Notes: generated by a model not told the origin, from the letters alone. A DNA stretch of 64,000 bases from Mycosphaerella arachidis (GCA_001297265.1 LIHB01000069.1:1-64000); one strand, 5' to 3'; positions 30,773 through 42,587 are shown, counted from the stretch's first letter. Numbers and translations are program-made.

Positions 30773-33335
30773 TTATGGCGCGCCAAGATACGTCCACTTT
30801 AGCGGCTGGTCGTTTGGTCCCAGACCAGAGACCGTCACCACTTGCTCATCTCCGGGCACAATATCAAGAGCGCTGTCGTTAATCAGCACGCCCTCGCGTT
30901 CCTCAAAGACCAGCCCTTTCGTCGGCTTTCCAACTTTGATGGTGATCTTGCTGCCATCTGGCACGACTTCAACATCCCGGTTGCCGAAATCAAGGTACTT
31001 CAGCGGTTGTGGCCAGTCTACATCGCGAGATACGAGTTCCTTGTCAACCCAGATTCTCGCAGCAAGGACGTGTGGCTCTTCCTTGAGGTTGTCGATGGTG
31101 CCTGTGATGATTTCGGTCGTGCCATTCGCAGTGATGTTGACATCCTTCTTAATCACCTTCTCCTTGATGTCCTCACCGGTGGCGATACTGATGAAACGCA
31201 GCTCCACAGTTGCAGTCACATCCGTCGTCTTGAAGCTTGCAACCCAACATTCGTAGTCGAGGCTCTTAGCAGGCCGTGCATGCACCACACTCCAATCGTG
31301 ATGGGCACGTTTGACTGCGACTGCAATTGGGGCTAGCACTCTTCGTACGGCATAATATGCAGGCTTCTTTCGCAGGAAGTAGTCGACGATCGACCAAGAA
31401 GTCACGGGCCAACAGTCGTTCAGCTGCCACAGCAATGCACCGCCGCAGAACCGCTTCTGGCCCCAGCGTTGTCTCCAGCCTCTGTAGCCGAACATCATGG
31501 CTTCAGCTTGGCTCAGCTGGGTCAGGTGTATGTATTTCTCGAAATCAGTCTCTGTGCGGAAGTTCTCTACGAGATATGTTGCGATCCTGCGCTCGTGGCC
31601 ATCTGCTTTGTTGTGGAAGTCGATCATGTGGCTTTGTGGGTATAGCTGGGTAGGATCGGTGACATACCACTTGATCGTGTCAATGTGTGGAAAGGCCTCC
31701 ATGCCAAATTCGCTATTGAATCGGCCGCCTAGCGTGTCGTATATCTGGTACTTCTCTTGTGTTCCATGCCATACATTCCATTGGTGCATATCGCCAACCG
31801 TTGGATCGGAAGAGATTTTGCCATCACCCCAAGGTGAGCCAGGGTGATAAGGCACATGCGGTGTGTGCGCAGCAACCACATCAGGAAGCAGTTTCTCGTA
31901 TATGTAGCGTGCTGGAAAGTCGGTCTTGAGCCAATTGTCCGGGTCCTTGTCTTCATAGTCGTAGGTCAGGCCCGTCTGTTCTTGCATCTGGTAGTCCTCG
32001 TTGTTACCGGCATATATCGCCATCGAAGGGTGATGTCTTAGCCGCTTCGTCTGGCATACGCATTCGTCTTTGATGGATTTCAGGATCTCTGGGAAGCATG
32101 GATAGTTGCCGCATCCGAACATGAAGTCTTGCCACACAAGCACGCCCAGCTCGTCGCAAGTATTGTAGAAAACGTCCTCTTCCCAAATGCCGCCGCCCCA
32201 AACGCGGATCATCAGCTGATGACCATCGACCATCATCTGAATCCACTTTCTATACTTCTCCTTCGTGATCCGGGGGGTGAAGTTATCAGCAGGGATCCAG
32301 TCGGAGCCTCCGCAGAACACGTCAATGCCGTTGAAGCGGAAGAAGAAAGTCTTTCCAATTTCGTCAGGTTCTTGTATTAGCTCTCCTTTTCTGAACCCCG
32401 TTCGCTTTGCCAATGTGTGAAGCTCGCGATCGCCTGCGGTGACTGTCGCAGAGATATCGTAAAGCGGCTGCGCTCCATAGCCATGCGGATACCATAATTT
32501 GGGCTCGTTGACATGGAACTCAACTCGAGCTTGGCCGTTTGAGTCTACCTCTGCACTGTGCTTGAAGACCTGCTCGCCTTTCAGCGAGGCAGTGAATTCC
32601 ACGATCTTCCCAGATAGACCTTCAATGGTAGCTGTAACTGTGCCACTGACCTTATCGAAAGTGCTGTTCACCTCATACTCCACTCGCAAGTCTTCCACGC
32701 GTGCTTCATATGTCTCGAGTCGGATTTCTTTCCAGGGACCACAAGTATTGAGCACAGGGCCCCAGTCCCATCCCCAATGATACTGAGCTTTTCGCACGGC
32801 CAGGCGGGCCATGTCTCCGTTGAAGCCCACCCATTTGTGCTCTGGATGGGCGTCCTTGATCTTGCGCGCTTCCAATAATGCCGACTTGAAGTCAATCTCC
32901 AAAACGCTCTCCTCGGTAGAAGATACTAGATCTGTGACGTCCACCCGGTGCATGATCCACATATTATCGCTTTCCAGAATGACCTTGCCGTTGAGCTTTA
33001 CCGTGGCAAACGTATCCAGCCCATCGAAAGCAAGAACATGCTTAGTCCCATGCTGAGTCGTTGTTGAACATGGGAGATTCACTTTGTAAGTCCATGCTTG
33101 TTCGCCAACCCATTCGCATTTGAGCTCATTGAAGCCCAGAAAAGGATCCTCTATCCTAGCAATGCTATCAGTGATGGCTTAGGCCTCCGGGTGCTGGAGC
33201 TGCATACTTCGCATTATGCATTAGATCAAGATGAACGTTAGTGGGAAATTGGGCCACGGGCATCCATTCTTCTGTGTCTGTCTGCTTGAAGGTCCAACCT
33301 TCAGTGATGTCCACGACCCGTAGAGCATGTGCCAT
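30773..33335 (-). CDS. mndB: beta-mannosidase B, GH2, intracellular type
   Basis: Join complement(30773..33164, 33208..33335), 839 aa, the usual length of fungal MndB. The start at MAHALRVVDITEGW is chosen because the upstream in-frame text is not family-like. The 43-nt intron is short but joins NVHLDLMHNA to NIARIEDPFLGFNELKCEWV exactly as the family requires. Sugar-binding jelly-roll, Ig-like and TIM-barrel domains follow in order. The acid/base Glu432 is in YAGNNEDYQ and the nucleophile Glu528 in FNSEFGMEAF; RVWGGGIWE is also conserved. There is no signal peptide, matching the cytosolic MndB group. It removes terminal beta-mannose from mannan oligosaccharides. A Zn2Cys6 regulator follows it on the same strand. 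Confidence 0.93.
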
Positions 33336-33843
33336 GGTGGGTGACTTGGGAGCTTCTCCCGTTGCTGTCGACAGTAGAAGGACGAGTTCAGTCACAGCAC
33401 GTTGTTGAAAGGCAGAAGCGTGTCAAGTATATGTAGGCACCTTCCGGGGCACATGCACGTGGTTTTGGTGTAGGAGATAATGAGAGGTGCAGGATGCCCA
33501 CGGCGCTCTACTGCCCTTGATCAAAGCGGCAACACATACTCAGCGGCATTCGCTTGACATGCACATCCAGGGCAGCGGGACGGAGCCAGAGATGCATTTG
33601 TGTCGAGGAAGAGGGTGCGGTCGTGTCGACTCCGTGTTCAGAGGGGCTAGAGCGGCTGCGGCTCTCGGTTGGCGGATCACGGGGATCTTCGGCTTTCTGT
33701 CGTGCCGCTTGCCAAACACAGAATGAGCGTTGCCTCTCAACTTCAACCACATGGCCGACATCAACTGCTTCGTCCTGCCGGTGAGCTTTAAGCACCTCCG
33801 GTCCCCAACACCAAGCGCAGCTACTAACTGTCGTCAGGATACA
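33336..33843. other. intergenic region
   Basis: Upstream of the beta-mannosidase. Overlapping short frames on both strands (33487-33795) show nothing recognisable. Confidence 0.5.
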
Positions 33844-34137
33844 ATGAAAGGCGTTGCATTGCTCGCGATATTCTTGGCCTCGACGGCTCGATTGTCACGG
33901 TAGGCACCTACACCAGGCGAATGCTCAAGGAGCATCTTTTGGTATGAATAACCTTGGCACGACCATTCGACTTGGGAGGTCGAGAATACGATCTTCTCGC
34001 AGTCAGCCAATGGTACCGGCACTCATTTCGAGGTCAATGTTGCCACTGCAGAGGGTGGCAATCTCAATCTCGCGATATTCTGGTGTCTAGGAATGCTTGG
34101 TATGAATGATGTACAAGACGAAAAAGTCATTCGCTGA
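33844..34137 (+). pseudogene. decayed small secreted protein frame
   Basis: From the ATG at 33844 the frame opens MKGVALLAIFLASTARLS, a good signal peptide, then meets TAG at 33901-33903, TAA at 33949-33951 and TGA at 34135-34137. Between the stops the same frame reads like a secreted protein: APTPGECSRSIFWYE, then STWEVENTIFSQSANGTGTHF and EVNVATAEGGNLNLAIFWCLG, with regular beta-strand alternation and an N-glycosylation site. Each stop can come from a single C-to-T change (CAG, CAA, CGA). No intron of workable length removes them. Family not identified; it may be a lost effector-like or wall protein. It could also be chance. Confidence 0.45.
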
Positions 34138-34413
34138 GAGCTTTTGCAATGGAGTGATTCAACAGCTGAATTCACTGTGATGGCGTTGGCAGTGCAATGC
34201 AATTACGCTAGGAACATTGAAGCTAAGGCAGGACGAGCAGCCCCAAGACATAGATATAGATCTTCCGGTGCAGATAGAGAGCTCTGCGCAGTCTAATGTA
34301 ATATGAAAAATTTTCCGATTGTGCCATGACAGCGCGAGGAATGCAGCATCGAGCCAAGCTATTGAGAGGCGATATCACTTTTCGTATCCATGAACTGTGA
34401 CCTGACACGCCCC

Positions 34414-37400
34414 TCAGTTGTTGCGTTGACTTTTCCCCTTCTTCTTGTGTTTCTTCCCAGCAGCAGCAGCAGTATTGCCGTTCATATCAGAAACATCCGC
34501 CCGCTGACTCTTATCCTCTTCAGCAAAGAGCTTCAGCAGCGCCGGGGTAAACTTTTCCATATGACCAATTTCGCCCACCTTGACGTTCATGTAGTCAAAC
34601 GCGACGCAGACTTTCATGTCCGAGTTGAGCTTGAACCTGATGGCCTCACCAGCAGCGCTAACCTTCGGAGGTAAATCATACTGCTGACCAGAGTCGCCTT
34701 CGGTGGCTGGCTGGTATGGGAGAGTCTGCTCTGCAACATCTGCGAGGGGTGCGTACGTGTTGTCATCGGGATTGGCGGACTCGTCGACTGTGGTGTCCAT
34801 TTCTTCGTCAGGTGGTAGCTCTTCGTCGCCCCTTTCGAGCACAGGAACTTTCTGGTATCGTTGGCTGAAGTGCGTCAGGACGCAGGCTTTGGCTCGCATT
34901 CGTTGGGCGATGTCTAGTGCTTCTGATGTAGTGCTGTGATTCTTCGCTTGCGCGTCGCCTTGAAGTTCGTCGTCGAAGGTCGCTTCGTGGATGCAAACTG
35001 TGCTGCCTTGGCCGATGCGAGCAAAGTCTTTTGAGGGTCGACAATCGCCAGAGTAGCTGACCTTAAAGCCGGAAGGCGTAGTCATGCTTACGGCGCGAGC
35101 ACCGTGGCAATGCTGTACGTGAACGACTTGTATATCGGCCAGACCAAGAGCTGAAGGCGGCAATACTGCTTCCTCCAGCCGTCTTTGCGAGTCTTCCCAG
35201 CTCAAGTCTTTCAGAACAGTTGGCGGGATAAACCAGGACAAGCTAGACCAATCACGCCCGCTCTTCGTTACAGAAAGTGGCGCTAGCCTCGAATGACCAT
35301 AGTCTTCGAGCGCGCTGTACTCGTGAAGCCACTGCAGCATGGCAGGTCCAGATATGATGGCTAAGCGCTTCTGCTTTTGCAATCTCGCCGCGTAGTCGAC
35401 CTCTTGGTCTGCAAATGATGCTGGCTGGCTGCCATGCACTTGCTGATACCACTCCTTGATCACGCTAGTAGTGCCAAGTTGGTGGTCTGCATGCATGTGG
35501 CTGATCCATACTATCCTCAGGTTTTGCAGGATCTGCTTCAATTCAGCACCGAACACTCTTTTCAGCTGCCCGAGGGTGTTCTCGCCAGCATCGAGCAGGA
35601 TGTTGCCCCAGCCTGGCACTCTGACGAGTGTTGAAGAAACGTTCCGGTACTTGCTCGGCAGAGCCGAACCAGTGCCGAGCGTGGTGACCTGCGCATCTTT
35701 GGCTCCAGGAGGAAGGCTATCGAGCCATTTCTGCATATCGTCATCAACGGTCTTCGACGCCTCTTGAGCTTTCAGTGCCTCTTCCATAACTTCTTTTGGC
35801 ACTTCAGCAGCAGTCTCGGTGATCTTCAGTGGCGGTATTGCATCCTTGGTCTGAACCTCAATCGAAGGCTCAAGCTGCACAACTTGACCTCGGACGGCGA
35901 TACGTGCTGGTAAAGGCTTACTCGTACGCACATCTCGATAAGCTGAAGTGCCACCGTACGGTTGTGGAACATCGTCCTCGGCATCATGCACTGGAACAGT
36001 GTATCGGGTCGGGTCTACCTCTCTTAGGCGTACTGTTGCAGCTGCGGCCGAGTCAAGGGCGATGTTGTTAGGGCAATAGTCTGGCGACGAAACGACGTGC
36101 TCCACGTGGTTAAATTCTTTCATGAACGCCTGCAACCGTGGGTCTGTTGCCACGTCTTTACCACAAATCCATGTGAAAGCGCCAACACCCTCCATAACTC
36201 TCGGCTCGCGCCATTCTGGCCGGGAGATGAGGTTCTCGATATATTCTGGGCCAGGCAGGTCAACGATAGCGATACCGCCTCCGACTCTGCCTGGATCGAG
36301 GACCTGCTCAGATGAGATCGTCTCTCCATCTGAGTTCTGCACACTTTCACCCTTCGTTAATTGTGCCCAAGCGTGTCCCTTAGGTACTTTCAGCTTCTGT
36401 GCTCGATCGGGACGGAACTTTCCTCGCTGCATATGATTTCTGATGATGTAGCTCACAGCTTCCTTTGCTGGCTCAGTGTCAGGCAGGCTCTCCACAAGAG
36501 CGCCTGGCCACGGTCTCCGCACAAGGACCTTGCGATCTACATCTGGAACTGGTTCCTTCCCACCTGGCATTGGTCCATGATACTTCTCTATCTTGTTCGT
36601 CTGAGGATTACGCACGAACACTGTTGCAGGCTGCTTGACATCTGCAAGCGATGTTTCGTACAGGGTGTCTAGCCGCCATGATGAATTGAACATTTCTGCG
36701 ACGACCGCCTTAACGGTGAGGTAGTCCCGCTCCTTCTGTGTCAAGTCTTCACTTACGGTAAGTGTGCCATTCTTCTCACCAAAAGCCTCGTCCAGACCGC
36801 GCTTTCGAGGACTGCGGGCCTCCGGTGGCGTCGCCCTCGCTCGTTCGGGTGTCGAGGGCGATATAGACATAGCCCAGACCTTGATGTTGTCATCTGCCCA
36901 GAAGGGTGCCCACTCATCTTTGTGCTGTATTCGTGCCTCTCCATCACGGATCTCATGTATGTTTACAGGCAAGCCTTTTCGAAACACATACCTCCTTGCG
37001 GTCGCCAAAGTATGGTTCAGATTCGGAGGTCCAAATATCGTCAAGGTATTGCTCGCCTCCCGCTTAGCCTGCTCTTCCAATTGCTTCATCTCGGGCGTGC
37101 CATCCATTATCCCCATCTTCTTCGCCTTCGTCTTGACCTTCTTCAATGCATCTTCCCAGCTGCTGGCTGCACTGCTAGCAGAGGAATCAGCCAAGGTCAA
37201 GATCATGCCAATCAAGCCTCCCGTGTTAGTCCATTCTGTCCTCCCAGTCACGAAGCACTCCGACACCTTCAACAGCCTGGCTCCCATCTGCACACATGCC
37301 CGCTGTGTGCCTTCGGCCAGACTGCCGATAAGATACCTTTTGTTATCGAAGTGAAGCAAAAGTGTAGTGCCTGGCGTGTCCGCAGTTGGCGTAGTGAGAA

Positions 37401-37938
37401 TTTGTACGTAGGACCTCATCTTGTGTAAGGACTGGTAGCTAGGTTTGACGTATTCCGTGAAGAAAGGCGGGAAATGTGGATGCAGACTCGCTTTATGTTT
37501 CTCATGGAAGACTACCTGACCAAGAGTGTTGATCTTGGTATGAACGTCGTCTGCCCCTTCATGTCGTAGTTTTATTGATCCACCAATCTGAAGCCTCTGA
37601 CGCCACGAGAAGGTCGGAGTGTCGTGGCGATACCTTTGGCGAATTGTAGGCTCGAATATTGCAGTCACTCGCTCTGGCTCTTTCGGTGCTGATTGTAGCT
37701 TTGGTGCGAAATCTTCAGCTTGTTTCTGGGATAGGTGTCCTGACAGAAGATTCGTAAGATCAGATAATATGCCCTTATTTGATACGGGAGTGGCGTGGAA
37801 TTCGCGTGGGTGAGGACGGCTCGCGTGTCTGTGAAAGACGATTCTGGATATGCCGTGTAATCGTGGGGTCGTAATGCTCGTAAAGCGCTGTGCGGGAAGG
37901 CGTGTGGAAGCCAATGTGGCGAGATCTACCTCAGGCAA
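34414..37938 (-). CDS. TRZ1: tRNase Z, long form (tRNA 3'-end endonuclease)
   Basis: One frame of 1174 codons. The active metallo-beta-lactamase half is C-terminal, with GTGSALPSKYRNVSSTLV, LLDAGENTLGQLKRVFG, the zinc motif HMHADHQLG (near 35482-35499) and YSGDCRPSKDFARIG. The N-terminal half is the inactive MBL copy starting MRSYVQILTTPTADTPGTTL, whose Met is the first ATG (37417-37419; about 1001 aa, the usual length). The frame remains open and protein-like for another 173 codons upstream with no ATG, including SRIVFHRHASRPHPREFHAT, which resembles a mitochondrial presequence and processing site. A 5' exon or non-AUG start may give a mitochondrial isoform. The enzyme cuts tRNA precursors at the 3' end in nucleus and mitochondria. 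Confidence 0.92.
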   Translation of the reverse strand: MPEVDLATLASTRLPAQRFTSITTPRLHGISRIVFHRHASRPHPREFHATPVSNKGILSDLTNLLSGHLSQKQAEDFAPKLQSAPKEPERVTAIFEPTIRQRYRHDTPTFSWRQRLQIGGSIKLRHEGADDVHTKINTLGQVVFHEKHKASLHPHFPPFFTEYVKPSYQSLHKMRSYVQILTTPTADTPGTTLLLHFDNKRYLIGSLAEGTQRACVQMGARLLKVSECFVTGRTEWTNTGGLIGMILTLADSSASSAASSWEDALKKVKTKAKKMGIMDGTPEMKQLEEQAKREASNTLTIFGPPNLNHTLATARRYVFRKGLPVNIHEIRDGEARIQHKDEWAPFWADDNIKVWAMSISPSTPERARATPPEARSPRKRGLDEAFGEKNGTLTVSEDLTQKERDYLTVKAVVAEMFNSSWRLDTLYETSLADVKQPATVFVRNPQTNKIEKYHGPMPGGKEPVPDVDRKVLVRRPWPGALVESLPDTEPAKEAVSYIIRNHMQRGKFRPDRAQKLKVPKGHAWAQLTKGESVQNSDGETISSEQVLDPGRVGGGIAIVDLPGPEYIENLISRPEWREPRVMEGVGAFTWICGKDVATDPRLQAFMKEFNHVEHVVSSPDYCPNNIALDSAAAATVRLREVDPTRYTVPVHDAEDDVPQPYGGTSAYRDVRTSKPLPARIAVRGQVVQLEPSIEVQTKDAIPPLKITETAAEVPKEVMEEALKAQEASKTVDDDMQKWLDSLPPGAKDAQVTTLGTGSALPSKYRNVSSTLVRVPGWGNILLDAGENTLGQLKRVFGAELKQILQNLRIVWISHMHADHQLGTTSVIKEWYQQVHGSQPASFADQEVDYAARLQKQKRLAIISGPAMLQWLHEYSALEDYGHSRLAPLSVTKSGRDWSSLSWFIPPTVLKDLSWEDSQRRLEEAVLPPSALGLADIQVVHVQHCHGARAVSMTTPSGFKVSYSGDCRPSKDFARIGQGSTVCIHEATFDDELQGDAQAKNHSTTSEALDIAQRMRAKACVLTHFSQRYQKVPVLERGDEELPPDEEMDTTVDESANPDDNTYAPLADVAEQTLPYQPATEGDSGQQYDLPPKVSAAGEAIRFKLNSDMKVCVAFDYMNVKVGEIGHMEKFTPALLKLFAEEDKSQRADVSDMNGNTAAAAGKKHKKKGKSQRNN

Positions 37939-38226
37939 GAAGAAGAAGAAGGCTTGTCCTCATGTACAATGTATACAATGGGTGTATGTGTGTGAATCGT
38001 CGCGCAAGAAGCTGTAACTTTTTGAGATGACAGCGCAAATCCCCTGCACAGAGCGGAGTGGAGGCCGGCTGCTGATGGTTGGCCTTGTGAGAGTCATCGA
38101 TAACCTCCTGCACATGCGAAGTGACATATACTATCACTGAGCCAAGAAGGCATTTCTAGGCTCATACGGAACCTTCATCGAGTCCGAGCAGTCTGTCAGA
38201 GCACAAACTGCATACCATTCTACTGA

Positions 38227-40070
38227 CTAGATATCCCGCATAAAGTCATTCAAGAACTCATTCCTCGCCACCCAGCTCCTGATCTTCTTGCCAAATATCC
38301 ATAAAGGAATCGTCAAAGCACAAACAGCCAGGAAGCAGGCTCCCAGCACATTGAACACAGCCAGCGCTCCATCTTTCGCAAGCCATGAATTCACAAAGTA
38401 CGTCTGTGCAATCGTTAGCAAGTTTCCATGCACTTCTCAGCAGGTGAGCAAATTACTCACCAATCCAAACGTCAACAGATTCCTGGTATTGATCGCCACA
38501 AATGCCTCCTCGGCCAACCGTGGATAACAATCCAGGACATATCCAAACACACACGTACTCGCAAAAGCCAGCGCCATATTACTAAACCCAAAACAAAGCA
38601 CCGGCCCACTCCAATGCGTTTGGAAATGTATCGTGGCTCCAAACCCAAAGAAACCTGCAGTCCCCACAATTGCCACCACTACCATCAACACCAATCTGAA
38701 CTCCGGCTCATAGACACCCTGGTTGCGTCTGGCCATATGGAGACAAATGTAGTCGTTTAGCGGACCTGATACTACTTCGCCGATGATGGTGAGGATGAAA
38801 GGTGATAGGGATATGAGGCCAGTTTGAGAGACAGAGAAATTGTAAGGTGGGGCGACGAAGATGACGCCGTTGACGACGGAGAAAACGACGATCCAGGTGA
38901 GTGTTGTGCCGTACACGAGGAAACCCCAGAGCACGCAGGGGTAGAAGAAGACGATGAAGGGACGTGCGAAGATCTTCCAGATTGGGGCGTCGCTGTAGCG
39001 GCCGGTGGTAAAAGCCAGGCTCTTCCAATATGACATTTTGGTTTCGGTGGCTGCTGTTGGAGAGGTACCGTTACCTGTCAAGGCGCCAGCACCAAACGTG
39101 GTCGAATCTTCGTGATGTTCGATGTGGACGCCGCTTTCCGAGACTTTCGATCCACGATCAGCTTTTTCAACAGTGGTCTTCGCAAGCTCCAGTTCACGAA
39201 TGGTAACGGTGGGGCGGATGTAAGCTGTCTCTGGGACGAGAAAGAGAATCCCCAGGCCAAAGACCCCGAAGAGGATAGCGCAGACGCCGAAGGTCCATTT
39301 GTAGCCCAGGTCCTCGATAATGTAGCCGGAGACGAAGCCGGCGCCTGCGATGCCACAAAGTAGGAAGAGATTCCAGGCCGCAATGCGTGTCCCGCGCTCG
39401 TGGACAAAGTAGATATCACTGATCGTGGCTTGAACAAGGACTTCATATGGTGCCATGCCAATGCCGCCGACCACTCTGCTGCCAAGGAAGCTGCTGTAGT
39501 TGTCTGCTACTGCGCCCTGTTGAAGATCAGCTAATAATCTGCACGAAGCATGGTTCCCAGCTTACCCAAATGCTAACAACGAAGAGGATCAGGCTAGCCA
39601 CGACATAACAAGGCCTTTTCCCATAGATCTTTGCCAGCGGATTGAAGATGAACACGCACAGGCCTAGCATTAAGATGAGCCACGCAGTGGCTTGCGATAT
39701 CGTGTCGACAGTGATGCCTAATTCCTCAGAGATTGGTACGAAGCCAGGACTCAGCATAGGACCGTAAGCTCCAACTACGGCAGCATTCATTCCAACGATA
39801 AATAGAATTAAATCTTTCTTCCATATCGGCCAGTTTAACGGGTCGTTGGGTGAGTCTGATGGTTGCGGAACGAGCAGGACGTGACTGAAGCGACCAGTGC
39901 CATGCTTCAGCCGCTCAGTGGGTATGGAGGAGAGCTCTTCTGGTATGTCTGTCTGATCGCGGAGGAGAGCCTAACCATGTAAGTCTTGAACTAACGCTGT
40001 AGGAGTGTTCACATCTCACCGTGCCCGGCACAATCTCCATACGATGACACTCGATAATGCCGAACGCCAT
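38227..40070 (-). CDS. MFS transporter, 12 membrane segments
   Basis: Join complement(38227..38403, 38461..39516, 39566..39970, 40020..40070), 562 aa. Three introns of 57, 49 and 49 nt (gtgagt...cacag, gtaagc...caacag, gtgaga...ggttag). Exon 1 gives MAFGIIECHRMEIVPGT, a common start in this fungal MFS group, followed by DPLNWPIWKKDLILFIVGMN before the first membrane segment. NPLAKIYGKRPCYVVAS is the signature loop between segments 2 and 3. A long central cytosolic loop follows VPETAYIR. The C-terminus is FGKKIRSWVARNEFLNDF. The substrate cannot be read. A divergently placed FAD monooxygenase lies 787 bases away, so a shared substrate pathway is possible. All exon joins keep frame; no damage seen. 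Confidence 0.9.
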
Positions 40071-40857
40071 GTCTGCTTCAGCAATTGCCTGCAGCCTGCG
40101 ACGAGCTGCTGCAGCGATGGCGAGAGGGAACGTAAGATAAATTGCAAGGGAAACATGAATTCACCTATCTTTGATGCGGCAATCGACACCCATGACAATG
40201 CCGTCTGTAGTCTAGAGGCGCCTGACATAATAACAGGGTCTACGAGAGATTTCGACCGAGGATAGGTGCAAAAGGATTGATCGACATTGTTCCTGTTGGT
40301 TGCACCGCAGTCGTTGTCGAGAGGGGAAAGTGAAGTACTCGATACATCATTTCGTGGCAGGCCGCGCCCGCGACTCGTTTTCAGAGATCGGAGAATGTTT
40401 GCAGGGACATGTTCCATGTCATCTCGCTTATTTGATTCATACGTGCAGGATGTAGTTGCAGTAGTGGTTGGGATCATCTTTCACGCACGAGTCAAGTGCG
40501 GAGAGAAGCTTCTCCACGTGTTGGAGAATCTGGGAAGCTCCAACTCTCGACGTTCTCCCCCGTGGTATCAACAAGCAGCATCCTCGGGCATCAAAGGCAA
40601 CAGCCGCGAGGGTTCAAACACCCCGCCTTGCTCGATTGACGGCAGTTCTGTTGTCGGTACTTGTAGCCATGGCTCTTGCCGATGGCCCATGGCCTGTGGA
40701 TTATGAGATCGGCCAGCATTGCACTCTTGGATAAAGCTCAAAGGCGTAGTTGGTGTCGTCGATTAGTGCTTCGCGTCCGGGATAGAAGACAGCCTGGTAC
40801 AGTGTAACCATTCGTGTCCATTCTTAAAGTGTTACCAGTCCAATCCAGGAAGAGGAA
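40071..40857. promoter_or_regulatory. divergent region, MFS transporter / FAD monooxygenase
   Basis: 787 bases between divergent starts. A plus frame at 40287-40706 has no recognisable feature and is not called. Confidence 0.45.
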
Positions 40858-42220
40858 ATGGCGCTCTCAAGCGAAAAGACGTCCTCCATCAACAACGGCG
40901 GCGCCTACACCAACAATGTCGAGGCATCTGGCATACGAGTGGTCATCGTCGGCGCCGGGTTTGCAGGACTTACTGCAGCGATTGAGTGCACGCGGAAAGG
41001 GCACTCGTGCGTTGTGTTGGATAGCGTCAAGGAGATGAAGCAGCTAGGAGACATCATCTCCTTCGGCTCAAACTCGGGTAGGATCTTCGAGCGATGGCCG
41101 GGAGTCAAGGAGAAGTTGCAACCCATTTGCCACAACACGGACAAGTTCGAGATCCGCATGTGGACTGGTGAGCACATCACCGACCAGTATTGGGGTCACG
41201 AGAATCAGCTTTGGGGTAACAAGTACAATGGACACCGAGGAGAGATTCACAAGATCATCTACGACCATGCCATTGCACAGGGCGTAGACATTCGACTTGG
41301 ACAGCAAGTGACCGAGTACTTTGAAAATGAGAAAGAGGCCGGCGTAGTATCAAACGGAGAACGTGTCGTGGGAGACATCGTGCTTGGTGCAGACGGCGTT
41401 AGATCGAAAGCCAGGGCACTTGTGCTTGGCTACGACGACAAGCCCAAGCCAAGCGGTTATGCTGTGTACAGGGCATGGATGAGCAGTGAAGACATCGCCA
41501 AGAACGACCTGACAAAAGACCTCGTGATACATGGCGACTCTCATGTCTGCTGGATAGGACCCGACATCCACTTCATCGCAGCTGCAGTCAAAGGCGGCAA
41601 GGAGTTTAGTTGGGTCTTCACCCACAAGGACACACGCGATGTGGACGAAGGTTGGTCAGAGCCAGGCGACCGCGATGACGCATGTCGTATACTGGAAGGA
41701 TGGGACCCCATCACCCATGCTGTGGTGCGAATGACGCCTCCTGAGAAGCTTGTAGACTGGAAACTGGTATATCGTGATCCCCTGCCTACTTGGATATCGC
41801 CAAGGGCTCGTATAGCCCTCATTGGAGATGCTGCACACCCGTTCCTACCCACCTCCATCCAAGGAGCTTCACAAGCTATGGAAGATGGCGTGTGTTTAGC
41901 AGTCTGCTTGCAGCTCAGTGGAAAGCAGCATGTGACAGACGCACTGAGAGCTTACGAGAAGATCAGGTATGATAGAGTCTGTAAAGTACAGAAGACTGGC
42001 GAGAGCACACGCGACAGGTGGCATAAGGTGTGTATTAGTTGGCACACGCTCGCATCCATACCATACTGACATATGCTAGGCCGATTTCGACAGTCTGAAG
42101 AAAAATCCCGACTCGGTGAAGATCGCGCGTGATCCTGATATTCTTGGCCACGACGCGGAAGCACATGCTTACAATACTTATCCCTCAGTTGTGGCTTCAT
42201 TCCGGAGCGCCAGGCTGTGA
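40858..42220 (+). CDS. FAD-dependent aromatic-type monooxygenase (salicylate hydroxylase-like)
   Basis: Join 40858..42027, 42080..42220, 436 aa. The 52-nt intron removes a stop and yields a tail ending SVVASFRSARL. It has the FAD-binding GxGxxG in VVIVGAGFAGLTAAIE (near residue 28), the DG motif in VLGADGVRSKAR and the second FAD motif in IALIGDAAHPFLPTSIQGASQAMEDG. Class A flavoprotein monooxygenases of this form use NAD(P)H and O2 to hydroxylate aromatic or polyketide substrates. No signal or membrane segment. Divergent from an MFS transporter, suggesting a small catabolic or detoxification module. Exact substrate unknown. Confidence 0.9.
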
Positions 42221-42587
42221 AACTTTCACGTGCTCGTACTGATCTCAGCTGCGGCCTCACGTCAAGCTGCGAAGTTGTAGAGCTATCACAAGCTAGCAAC
42301 GAACGCTGGCATATAAGCACTATTCACATCTCTACTTCTCTCTGTCAACAACAACACCACATCCACCCTCTCTTCCACCTACCACCTACCACCACCTTGC
42401 ACATACTTGCATACCACCTCATGCACCTCCGCAGCCTACAAGAATAGACAACGCTGGCTCAAGCGTCTCGAAGCATCACCGACAACCACTCACTGACCTG
42501 GTAACACAGTAGAGTTGCTGCTAGGCACGGCAAATCATATTATTGACACTGCTGCAGAAGTTTGACGTACACACAAATCTTCCCACT
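42221..42587. other. 5' leader, CAC/ACC-rich
   Basis: Holds a C/A-rich, purine-poor run at about 42346-42430 (ccacctaccacctaccacca), probably leader sequence of the next gene. Confidence 0.5.

Noticed and set aside
40287..40706. 139-codon frame between MFS and monooxygenase genes
   Set aside because: No recognisable content; lies in the divergent promoter.
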